Positions 50,052 to 58,408 of a stretch of 63,258 bases of DNA are shown piece after piece. Location: the NCBI GenBank assembly GCA_034429475.1, contig DAOUGD010000101.1:1-63258 (forward strand), in the 5' to 3' direction. The notes under the pieces are model-generated. The model saw nothing but the letters and a program-made list of their open reading frames with translations. It did no database searches and was not told where the DNA came from. How positions within the stretch are numbered: position 1 is the stretch's first letter; every line of letters begins with the position of its first letter. A program made the position numbers and the translations under genes. The stretch comes from JAKQHY01 sp034429475. GTDB lineage: Bacteria > Chloroflexota > Anaerolineae > B4-G1 > SLSP01.

Positions 50052-51494
50052 ATGATGCATTACAGAACAGACTTGTGGCGATGGATAGCCCTGGGTGTAG
50101 CTGTATTCTGTGTTGTTGTTGCCAGCAGACTACTCGGTTGGGGCATCCTGCGCCCCGTCAGAGGGCAGACGCAGACCGGTTTCGGATGGTCTCAACCTTT
50201 GATGCTGTACGATGGTATGGTGTGGAGTGCCGGGAGTACTCTTGTCGCTGATCGGTATGGTGCAGCGCACCTGGTATGGACGCTGTCCGACGGACAAACC
50301 TATTACTACAGCCGTTGGGATGGAACTGGTTGGACAGTACCTATCGATATTCTGGCGGCGCCAGATGACGTGGAGCTAGGGCTGCCGGTTTTGGTGGCTA
50401 CAACCGACGGCAGGTTGCATCTTTTCTGGGGACAGGATTATGTTATGCATAGTTGGGCGTGGTCTAAGGATGCGGCCAACTCGGCTCGAACCTGGTCTAA
50501 CCCGGAGACGGTTGTGATTCCCAATGGCCTTGCACAAGGGCGCATAGATGCCAAGGAGGATCATTTCGGCGCGTTACACTTAGTCTACGCAATCCGGCCA
50601 GGCGGTGTTTATTATGTGCGTTCGGAAGATGCCGGCCTGCATTGGTCTGAGCCTGCTGCGGTGAGCCGAAGTACCAGTAACACGATAGCTAGTGCGCCAA
50701 GGCTTGACGTCGGGCTTGATGGCCGCATTCACGTAGTTTGGGACGAGTGGCCGTCGGATGGCGATCCGGCCCGGTTATCGGAAGTCCACTATGCGTACTC
50801 CACCGATGGCGGGGAGGATTGGTCCAATCCACAACAACTGGGTGGGCTGGCCGACCGGGGCGGCAATGTTCTGGCGACCGAGGATGGGACTGTATATCTG
50901 GCCTGGCAGGCAGGTACCGGTAGCTCCCATGTGGGGCGTTTCGTGCAGCGGTCTACGGACGGTGGGAATACCTGGGAAGCGCCGGTCAATTTCAGTCAGA
51001 TCATGGGGCAGTCAGGTTATCCATGCATGGCGTTGGACAGCCAGGGAACGTTGCATATTGTTACCGGTGATGGTGAATATGCTTCCTGGGAGGGTCGGTC
51101 AATTTCAACGCCGCTGGACCTAAGACCCCTACCAGAACAGACGGAGAACGCGCGGCTAACCATAGTGAACGGCAATCAGTTGCTCGTCGTCATTGGCCCG
51201 TTTTGGAGTCCGGGACTCTATTACACCGTTATGCAACTGCCGTTACCGGCGCGACCGACGGCGGTTCCGCCTACTCCCGGAGCGACTGCCGTGACTCCCT
51301 CCTTAGCGGTCCCTATCGAGGGAGCGTCGGCTACTCCCGATCCAACAGTCAGGGCCGCGTTGCAGAATGGCAGTGCTCTGCCCGGGGATGAATCGGCATC
51401 TTCCACCGCGCCGATCCTGGTACTCAGTGCGGGCTTGTCCCTGGTACTGGTAGCGGCGGTGGTCATTGTAGCGCTCCGAAGTCGTCATGCTTAG
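50052..51494 (+). CDS. Membrane-anchored Asp-box (BNR) beta-propeller protein
   Basis: An N-terminal segment (IALGVAVFCVVVASRLLGWG) acts as signal peptide or anchor. Asp-box motifs SEDAGLHW, STDGGEDW and STDGGNTW mark a single propeller of about 350 residues. A Pro/Thr-rich linker (PTAVPPTPGATAVTP) leads to a C-terminal membrane helix (ILVLSAGLSLVLVAAVVIVA) with basic tail RSRHA. The plan equals that of the larger protein at 30206, about half its length. Probably an extracellular glycan-binding or scaffold protein. It opens the second glycosyltransferase group. Confidence 0.82.
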   Translation: MMHYRTDLWRWIALGVAVFCVVVASRLLGWGILRPVRGQTQTGFGWSQPLMLYDGMVWSAGSTLVADRYGAAHLVWTLSDGQTYYYSRWDGTGWTVPIDILAAPDDVELGLPVLVATTDGRLHLFWGQDYVMHSWAWSKDAANSARTWSNPETVVIPNGLAQGRIDAKEDHFGALHLVYAIRPGGVYYVRSEDAGLHWSEPAAVSRSTSNTIASAPRLDVGLDGRIHVVWDEWPSDGDPARLSEVHYAYSTDGGEDWSNPQQLGGLADRGGNVLATEDGTVYLAWQAGTGSSHVGRFVQRSTDGGNTWEAPVNFSQIMGQSGYPCMALDSQGTLHIVTGDGEYASWEGRSISTPLDLRPLPEQTENARLTIVNGNQLLVVIGPFWSPGLYYTVMQLPLPARPTAVPPTPGATAVTPSLAVPIEGASATPDPTVRAALQNGSALPGDESASSTAPILVLSAGLSLVLVAAVVIVALRSRHA

Positions 51495-51533
51495 GTACAT
51501 GCTGCGAACTGCATTCAACCCCAGGGGGCATAG

Positions 51534-52787
51534 GTGTTGCGCCTCTGTTTCTTAACGCGCGACTATGCCCTCTACCCACCGTTTGGCGGCGTCGCGACTT
51601 ATGTGCGGGACGCGGCTCAATGGTTGGCATCTGAAGGGCACGACGTCCAGGTGGTGTGCGTGAATCGCCGCCACCGCGCTCATATCGCTCAGGATGGATT
51701 GGTCAGAGTGCATTTTGTGGGGCCAAAACGGATCAGGCCGCGCGCCTTGGTCGGTCTGGTCGCCAGACTTCCAGGTCTTCATGGGTTGCTCGAGGCTTAC
51801 AGTGGCTGGGACCTTCTCGAGAACTCCCTCGGCGGCTGGTCAATGGTTGACAAGTTAGCCCGTGAAGCCCCATTCGACTTGATCGAGTGCGATGATTACG
51901 AAGGCAAGGCTTTTTGGGGACTGTGGCCAAATCACCGTTACCGCATTGTCCTGAGGGGGCACGGCATCATCCACCTGGATCTGCCCTTTGCACAGTATCG
52001 TGGCGCTCGTTTTCATCACCGACTCGAGACACTTTGCGCCGACCGGGCGGACTTCATTCTGACGGCCGCTCAGTATCTCGTGGATTCATACCATACGGAG
52101 CTAAGCCTGCGACATAATCGTATCGTTAGCCTTGCGTTACCGATGGCGGTTGACGAAATGGCTCAACGTTACCCCAAGACGGAAAGGACAGACGATCGGG
52201 TAGTTATCCTCTACGTAGGCAGACTTGAGCATCGCAAGGGCACTGACTCGCTTTTCACTGCCCTAACGGATGTGCGCCAGAGAGGGGTTGCGATCCAGTG
52301 CATCCTGGTCGGCGCCCCTGAGGCCGAGTTTACAACCCAATTAGATGACTTTGTGACCTCAAATGGCAGTTGGGTGACCTATGCTGGCGCGCTGCCCCAG
52401 AATCAGGTATTCGAATATATGGCGCGTGCGGATATGCTGGTTCTCCCATCGCGCACTGAGACTTTGCCACGCGTGCTGATTGAAGCGCAGGCGCTTGGCT
52501 TGCCGCAGATCGCCACACGGGTGGGCGGAATTCCTGAGATCGTTGAAGATGGCGTCACCGGCTTCCTGGTGGATGCCGGCGACGCGGCGGCGTTGGCAGA
52601 TGCTATGATGAAGTTGTGTTTAGACCCCCAGCTTCGAGGCCGTTTGGCGAAGGCATCCAGGGTCAGGGCCGCGGCGCGTTATAACGTTGATGTGATCATG
52701 AACCGGCAATTAGAGATATATCGTTGCATCGCTGCGGGGAATACCCCAGAGGCTATATTGAAGGTAGCCAGAAACCCAATTTTATGA
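51534..52787 (+). CDS. Glycosyltransferase family 4
   Basis: The GTG at 51534 follows AGGGGGCATAG. The 417-residue GT-B protein begins LCFLTRDYALYPPFGGVATY, with VILYVGRLEHRKGTDSLF at the start of the donor domain and PSRTETLPRVLIEAQALG as the E-x7-E motif. GGIPEIVEDGVTGFLV is the standard end. It is a retaining transferase using a nucleotide sugar. The stop overlaps the next start (ATGATG). Confidence 0.92.
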   Translation: MLRLCFLTRDYALYPPFGGVATYVRDAAQWLASEGHDVQVVCVNRRHRAHIAQDGLVRVHFVGPKRIRPRALVGLVARLPGLHGLLEAYSGWDLLENSLGGWSMVDKLAREAPFDLIECDDYEGKAFWGLWPNHRYRIVLRGHGIIHLDLPFAQYRGARFHHRLETLCADRADFILTAAQYLVDSYHTELSLRHNRIVSLALPMAVDEMAQRYPKTERTDDRVVILYVGRLEHRKGTDSLFTALTDVRQRGVAIQCILVGAPEAEFTTQLDDFVTSNGSWVTYAGALPQNQVFEYMARADMLVLPSRTETLPRVLIEAQALGLPQIATRVGGIPEIVEDGVTGFLVDAGDAAALADAMMKLCLDPQLRGRLAKASRVRAAARYNVDVIMNRQLEIYRCIAAGNTPEAILKVARNPIL

Positions 52788-53431
52788 TGCGAGACCCGAT
52801 TGACCATTTGTACACACGCTATACCCGGCGCCTCCAGCTTATGCGCGGCGCTATTCTGAAACTGCGTGGCGCCAGGGTTGGAACACGCTTCGGCATCGGT
52901 CGGAATGTTCAGATTTGGCATCCAAGTTCCCTCTCGGCTGGTCACGATGTGACCATTTTTGATGGCAGTTATATTCGATCTATGCGGCGGGATACGGTTC
53001 GTATTGGCAGCAACACCAACCTCCACATGGGGTTTTGGCTCGATTGTGGGGGCGATCAGACTGCCACCGGGTTTCTTGAGATTGGCGACAATTGCTTGCT
53101 ACAGCCGTATGCCACACTGAACGCCAGCGGGGCCGGCATCCGCATCGGCAATGACGTGATCTGTGGGCCGCTGGTCAGTATTCATGCCGGCAATCACGTA
53201 TTCAGCGATCCCAACCGTTTGATCCGGGAACAAGGGACGACACACCTAGGGGTAATTATCGAGGATGATTGCTGGATCGGGGCCAAAGTGACGATTTTGG
53301 ATGGTGTAATTATCGGACGGGGTTGTGTCGTTGGCGCGGGTGCCGTGGTTACGAAGAGCTTGCCGGCCTTCAGCGTCGCTGTGGGCAATCCCGCTCGCAT
53401 TCTCAGGATGCGCGGGGAGGGGGATACGTAG
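52784..53431 (+). CDS. Hexapeptide-repeat acetyltransferase
   Basis: The ATG at 52784 overlaps the GT4 stop, giving 215 residues. Beta-helix repeats are clear (IRIGNDVICGPLVSIHAG, VIIEDDCWIGAKVTILDGV, CVVGAGAVVTKSLP). HAGNHVFSDPNR holds the catalytic-type histidine, and VGNPARILRM is the usual end. It resembles the protein at 24501 and probably O-acetylates a sugar of the glycan built by this group. Confidence 0.88.
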   Translation: MMRDPIDHLYTRYTRRLQLMRGAILKLRGARVGTRFGIGRNVQIWHPSSLSAGHDVTIFDGSYIRSMRRDTVRIGSNTNLHMGFWLDCGGDQTATGFLEIGDNCLLQPYATLNASGAGIRIGNDVICGPLVSIHAGNHVFSDPNRLIREQGTTHLGVIIEDDCWIGAKVTILDGVIIGRGCVVGAGAVVTKSLPAFSVAVGNPARILRMRGEGDT

Positions 53432-53482
53432 CATACGTTTGCACTTTTGTAGACCTGCGATTCTTGTCTAGCGAGACTTCCC

Positions 53483-54859
53483 ATGACACAACCGCACAGA
53501 ATACTGATTATCACACCTCATTATCCCCCAAACCGGTTGGGGGGCACAGAACTCCGCGCGCGCAAGTTGGCGAAGGGGATGATACAACGCGGCATTGATG
53601 CTCAAGTGCTCTGCGTCGAGTCGCTCACTGTTGGCCCCGACGAGACTTGCTCCCTGGTTTCGGATTCGTATGAGGGCATCCGGGTTCATCGGTTGGCCCT
53701 TACCACTTCACGAACCCCGCGCGGTTTTCAGTATGGCTTTGATAACCCCCTGATTGAGGGGGTGCTTGATAAGCTTATCGTGGATGAGCAGATTGATCTG
53801 GTTCATCTGATCAGTGGCTATCTGGTGACTGCATGTGCTGTTCGCGCCGCTCACCGACATAATGTGCCAATCGTTGTAACTTTGACGGATTACTGGTTCC
53901 TGTGTCCCCGTATTCAGCCCATCCGCTCCAACGATGCTGTTTGCGACGGGCCTTATAGCCCGCTCGACTGCGCCCGGTGTTTGCTTGGTGAAAGCCGGCG
54001 CTTTCGCTGGCCTGAGAAAGCACTGCCTGCGGTGACCAATTGGGTCTGGCGTACGCTTGACAAGGTCGGGCCGTTGAAGAATCGGATTGGACTTTGCTCG
54101 CTTATCGGCCAGCGCCAGCAGTGCTTGATGGATCTGCTCAATACAGCCGATGCGGTAACAACCCCGACCAATTCTTTACGCCCCCGGTTCGTCAGGCTGG
54201 GCGCGCGCGACCGCTTTACTCTATCCCGCCACAGCCTGGACTTTGAGCAGGTTGACTATAGCAAGGCCATCCCTAAAACCGCAAGTCCCGTGTTCCGTTT
54301 TGGTTATATCGGTCAGGTTCAGTACATCAAAGGCATTGATTTGGCCGTTGAGGCATTTCAAGAACTCTCCAAGAAATACAGTGAGATATCGTTGGCGATC
54401 TGGGGGCAATCGCCGCCGAATACGAGTTTCGGGCGCGAGTTAGGGGCTATGACCCGTGGTCTGCCCAATGTCAGGGTATGCGGCCGGTATGAGCCGGGTG
54501 ATCTCCCCACGGTTATGGCCGATATGGATGTGTTGATCGTTCCCTCGCGGTGGCCTGAGATCGGGCCATTCGTGATCCTGGAAGCATTTGCCAGCCACAC
54601 TCCTGTCATTGCTGCTAATTCTGGGAACATGCCGGAGCTGGTCGAACACGGCGTCAACGGCCTTCTTTTCAACCCCGGTGATAGCGCGAACCTGATGTGT
54701 CAAATGGAACGAATATTTGCCGACAAGTCCCTCTACCAGCGGTTGCTCGCTGGCATTCCTCGTGTAAGGACCATGAATGACGAAATGGCAGAGATCCTGG
54801 ACATTTATTCATCCGTCATCAATAGTCGAAAGGATGGCTGTGCAAATGCTATGGCCTGA
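53483..54859 (+). CDS. Glycosyltransferase family 4
   Basis: This 458-residue GT-B protein opens ILIITPHYPPNRLGGTEL. VTLTDYWFLCPRIQPI and a cysteine-rich segment (CARCLLGE) are typical of a GT4 subgroup in surface-glycan loci. FRFGYIGQVQYIKGIDLAVE starts the donor domain, and PSRWPEIGPFVILEAFASH supplies E-x7-E. The end overlaps the next gene by 26 bases, so translation is probably coupled. Confidence 0.91.
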   Translation: MTQPHRILIITPHYPPNRLGGTELRARKLAKGMIQRGIDAQVLCVESLTVGPDETCSLVSDSYEGIRVHRLALTTSRTPRGFQYGFDNPLIEGVLDKLIVDEQIDLVHLISGYLVTACAVRAAHRHNVPIVVTLTDYWFLCPRIQPIRSNDAVCDGPYSPLDCARCLLGESRRFRWPEKALPAVTNWVWRTLDKVGPLKNRIGLCSLIGQRQQCLMDLLNTADAVTTPTNSLRPRFVRLGARDRFTLSRHSLDFEQVDYSKAIPKTASPVFRFGYIGQVQYIKGIDLAVEAFQELSKKYSEISLAIWGQSPPNTSFGRELGAMTRGLPNVRVCGRYEPGDLPTVMADMDVLIVPSRWPEIGPFVILEAFASHTPVIAANSGNMPELVEHGVNGLLFNPGDSANLMCQMERIFADKSLYQRLLAGIPRVRTMNDEMAEILDIYSSVINSRKDGCANAMA

Positions 54860-55802
54860 GGTGGCTATTGTCATTTTGAATTGGAATAATGCTCCAGATA
54901 CCATCGCGTGCCTGGAGTCGGTCGCACATCTGGACTATCCCAACACCCGCATCCTGGTGGTAGATAATGGTTCGACCGATGGCTCAGCAGACCGGATTCG
55001 TCAGGCACATCCATCCATCCCCGTTCTGGAAACAGGGCAAAACCTGGGATATGCTGAGGGCAACAATGTGGGGATTGCGGTTGCACTGGAGCAAAAAGCT
55101 CCCTATATCTGCATTCTCAACAACGACATTGCGCTTCGCCCCGACTTTTTAACACAACTGGTTGCCGAGGCAGAGGCGGATACGTCTATCGGCATCGTCG
55201 GTCCGAAAATGTACTTCTGGGATCCGCCGGATATGATCTTTGCGGCCGGCAGCATGGTGCTGTGGGACCTGGGAACCCTCGAGCAACGCGGCATCTGGCA
55301 GCGAGAAGGGGAAACCGGGCCGCAGTATGTGGACAGTGCAGAGGATGTGGATTTCATCGTTGGTTGCGGTGTCTTGTTTCGTCGCCAGGTCTTTGACCGC
55401 ATTGGGCTATTGGATGGGCGGTTTTATCTGAACTACGAAGATGTGGATATTTGCATACGCGCTCGCCAGGCCGGCTTCCGGGTTCGTTACACGCCGCGCG
55501 CGGTGTTGTACCACAAAGTGTCGAGTTCGTTGGGACAGGCTTCGGCCAGGAACACCTACTATATGACCCGCAATGCCCTGCTGTTCTTCTGGACCTACTT
55601 GAATGGATGGCGTCGTTGGTTGGCTGTGACTCGTATTGTTGTCCGCAATCTGGGCCATATCCTTGTGTGGACGCTCAAGCCAGCCTATCGCACCACGGCC
55701 CGCAACAAGCGTGACGCCAATTTGCTGGCTTTGCGCGATGCTTTGTTGCGGCGTTTCGGAAAGGGCGGTTCTGACCTGGAGGCAATATGTCAGTCCAAGT
55801 GA
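54834..55802 (+). CDS. Glycosyltransferase family 2 (rhamnosyltransferase-like)
   Basis: I take the ATG at 54834 (AAAGG just upstream), giving 322 residues; another ATG lies at 54846. VAIVILNWNNAPDTIACLES and VVDNGSTDGSADRI are followed by ICILNNDIALRPDFLTQL, a typical NND metal motif. GRFYLNYEDVDICIRARQAG is the ED(V/x)D catalytic region of WbbL-like enzymes. RNTYYMTRNALLFFWTYL near the end is a membrane-contact region. It overlaps the next gene by 16 bases. Confidence 0.9.
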   Translation: MAVQMLWPEVAIVILNWNNAPDTIACLESVAHLDYPNTRILVVDNGSTDGSADRIRQAHPSIPVLETGQNLGYAEGNNVGIAVALEQKAPYICILNNDIALRPDFLTQLVAEAEADTSIGIVGPKMYFWDPPDMIFAAGSMVLWDLGTLEQRGIWQREGETGPQYVDSAEDVDFIVGCGVLFRRQVFDRIGLLDGRFYLNYEDVDICIRARQAGFRVRYTPRAVLYHKVSSSLGQASARNTYYMTRNALLFFWTYLNGWRRWLAVTRIVVRNLGHILVWTLKPAYRTTARNKRDANLLALRDALLRRFGKGGSDLEAICQSK

Positions 55803-56782
55803 CCCCGGCGATCAGTGTGATCATCCCCACCTACAACCGTTATGCCGCATTGCGCGAGACACTCAATTCGCTTGCGGCGCAGGTTCCGGCAACAAACTTC
55901 GAAGTTGTCATAGTTGATGATGGTTCCACCGATGCTACCTCTGAGATCGCCCGCCATTCCTTTCCATTTGCAGTCCGCTACATAGCACAAGAAAACCAGG
56001 GTTCGGCGGCAGCCCGCAACAACGGGGCGCACCATAGTATGGGGGATATCCTGATTTTCATTGACGATGATATGACACTCGATCCGGGATACCTGGCCGC
56101 GATTGTGGCGAGGACGGCTGTCGGCGTCGTCACGATGGGGGTTTGGCAACCGTATATCCCCCCCCATCCCACCCGGTTCAGTCATGTTACCGCATTACAG
56201 CTAGAGGTGCAGGCCGCCGGCGTCCTCCATGACCAGGAGGTTCCGTTTACGGAGTGTACCAGCAATAATCTGGGTGTTTGCCATACTGACTTTATGCGGG
56301 TCGGAATGTGGCAAGATGTTCTTGGCGATGGCCCCACGTTGTGGGGCGATGTGGAGTTCGGCTATCGGGCGTGGAAGATGGGGTGTCGTTTTGTGCGTGT
56401 TGCGAAGGCCAGACTGATCCATCGCGACCAGCATATCACCGACCTCGCCTCAGCGACTAAGCGCGCGCATCATGTCTCTAGAATCGTGCAACCGCTGTTT
56501 ACCCTTCATCCGGAGATCAAGGAACACCTCCCTATGTTCCACGATAAAGGCCCCATTGTTTGGCGACAGGACTCACCAGGATTGATCTTGAGGAAGCTGG
56601 CGCGGCAAAGTGCTTCGTCGCGTCCGGTCATGGCGCTGATGGAAAGATCTGTGCCTGTGTTCGAACGCTATGCGCCTTCATCCACGACTCTCCGCCTGCT
56701 CTACCGTTGGATCGTGAGTGGGCATATCTACCGTGGATATCGTGAAGGGCTGGGACTCCGTCAAAATGGGGCGACCTCATGA
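55787..56782 (+). CDS. Glycosyltransferase family 2
   Basis: ISVIIPTYNRYAALRETLNS, VVIVDDGSTDATSEI and LIFIDDDMTLDPGYLAAI (DDD metal motif) define the GT-A domain. GDGPTLWGDVEFGYRAWKMG is the acceptor-side acidic motif. The protein has 331 residues without clear membrane helices. Its start lies inside the preceding gene and its stop overlaps the Wzy-like start in ATGA. Confidence 0.9.
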   Translation: MSVQVTPAISVIIPTYNRYAALRETLNSLAAQVPATNFEVVIVDDGSTDATSEIARHSFPFAVRYIAQENQGSAAARNNGAHHSMGDILIFIDDDMTLDPGYLAAIVARTAVGVVTMGVWQPYIPPHPTRFSHVTALQLEVQAAGVLHDQEVPFTECTSNNLGVCHTDFMRVGMWQDVLGDGPTLWGDVEFGYRAWKMGCRFVRVAKARLIHRDQHITDLASATKRAHHVSRIVQPLFTLHPEIKEHLPMFHDKGPIVWRQDSPGLILRKLARQSASSRPVMALMERSVPVFERYAPSSTTLRLLYRWIVSGHIYRGYREGLGLRQNGATS

Positions 56783-58245
56783 CAGCCGATTGGAAGCTCA
56801 CCCTAGAGCGGGGCAAGACCAGGATCGGGATCGCGCTGGCTAAGTTCTGGGCCGATTTGCGGACCAGCCGTTTGTGGATTCCCGGCGTAGTCGTACTCAT
56901 ACTGGCTGGCGCTGCGGTTCTGGGCCTCCGACCATCCGTGTTCTATTTGCTTTTGCCCTGTCTGGGTATCGGGACTTTTGTTCTGTTGCAATGGCCGCTC
57001 GTGGGCCTGTTTGGCGTGCTACCGCTTGCCCTGATGCTGCCTGTGGAGGTGGAAACTGGCAGCGCGGTGGTGCTCAACCTGTCTACGCTCTTATTGCCCA
57101 CCGTACTTGGGGTCTGGTTGCTGGACATGATACGCCATAGACAGGTGCGTTTCATGCCTTCCGCCACGGGGCGACCTTTGCTGCTTTTTCTCGCAGCCGG
57201 TCTACTTTCGCTTGCCATCGGGAATGCCACGTGGGATCCGGCTGTGCCGCGTTCGGGCAGCTTTATCATTGTGCAACTGGCTCAGTGGGGTATCTTTACC
57301 CTCTCAGCCGTCGCGTTTTGGCTTACAGGAAATCTGATCCAGGATGTGACCTGGTTGCGCCGCCTGACGTTCTTCTTCCTGGCTCTCGGTGGGTGCATCG
57401 CCATGCTCTATGTGGTGCCGGCCTTATATCGCGTAGTGAATCCCTTTCTGACCACCGGTGTGGGCCGTGCTCCTTTCTGGATGTTGCTGGCGGCGCTAAG
57501 CGGCGGACAATTGCTATTTAATCACAAGTTGACTCGCGGCTGGCGGCTCTTTCTGCTCGTTATTTTGGGGGCAGTGGCGTTGTACGTTTTCCATTGGAAT
57601 CGGGCGACAGCTTCCTACTGGATCTCCGTGGTAGCGGTGGTTGGCGTACTGGGCTGGCTGCGCTGGCCGCGGCTGCGCTGGCCTGTGATCCTCCTTTTGG
57701 TGGTGCTGGCCGTGAGTGGGGGGCTGTTCTCCGCTGTTTACGAATTTGCCGGCGGCAGCGATGAGTGGGAGGAGAGCGGTGGCTCGCGTCTGGCCCTCAT
57801 CGGCCGGGTGATCGAAGTGAGTATGCGCAACCCCATCACCGGGCTAGGACCAGCCGCTTACCGGCCCTACGCCAGCGTAAAGCCGTTGCTCTATGGCAGG
57901 GCATATTGGGTTACTCCCATGATCAACTCCCACAACAACTACGTAGACCTTTTTTCTCAGGTTGGCCTGCTAGGGTTGGCATTCTTCTTTTGGTTCGCTG
58001 TCGAAGTGACTCTTCTTGGCCTTCGCCTGCGCTCGCACTTCACCGAAGGCTTTGCTGCCGGCTATCTCAATAGTATGCTCGCTGCCGGGACCGCTTCGCT
58101 GGTTCTTATGGCGTTCGCTGACTGGATCCTGCCTTTTGTGTACAACATTGGTTTCCCTGGATTTCAGTCTAGCGTGCTGGTCTGGTTTTTCCTGGGCGGG
58201 TTAATGACTCTGGAACAAGTGGCGCGTCGTCAGTCGGAGGTTTGA
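56779..58245 (+). CDS. Wzy/O-antigen-ligase-like membrane protein
   Basis: A 488-residue protein with about eleven to twelve hydrophobic helices. The external loop INSHNNYVDLFSQVGLLGLA carries the Wzy_C/WaaL signature, as in the protein at 28282 but without a TPR tail. It would polymerise or ligate the glycan assembled by the two GT4 and two GT2 enzymes directly upstream. A second such enzyme in the same window implies two different polymers or acceptors. Confidence 0.87.
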   Translation: MTADWKLTLERGKTRIGIALAKFWADLRTSRLWIPGVVVLILAGAAVLGLRPSVFYLLLPCLGIGTFVLLQWPLVGLFGVLPLALMLPVEVETGSAVVLNLSTLLLPTVLGVWLLDMIRHRQVRFMPSATGRPLLLFLAAGLLSLAIGNATWDPAVPRSGSFIIVQLAQWGIFTLSAVAFWLTGNLIQDVTWLRRLTFFFLALGGCIAMLYVVPALYRVVNPFLTTGVGRAPFWMLLAALSGGQLLFNHKLTRGWRLFLLVILGAVALYVFHWNRATASYWISVVAVVGVLGWLRWPRLRWPVILLLVVLAVSGGLFSAVYEFAGGSDEWEESGGSRLALIGRVIEVSMRNPITGLGPAAYRPYASVKPLLYGRAYWVTPMINSHNNYVDLFSQVGLLGLAFFFWFAVEVTLLGLRLRSHFTEGFAAGYLNSMLAAGTASLVLMAFADWILPFVYNIGFPGFQSSVLVWFFLGGLMTLEQVARRQSEV

Positions 58246-58408
58246 TCTAGGGCAGTATCAGGTGGGGAACTGCCGTCAGCCCGGTTGCCTGGCGCGGATC
58301 TGGCATTGGTTGTGGCGTCATGGGATTCTGGTATCGTTGGCCCATCCTTGTTTTCATGCCTATTGAAAGAATATCCCTTGGCTGCCAGAAGTGAATTGGA
58401 GGGTTGAT

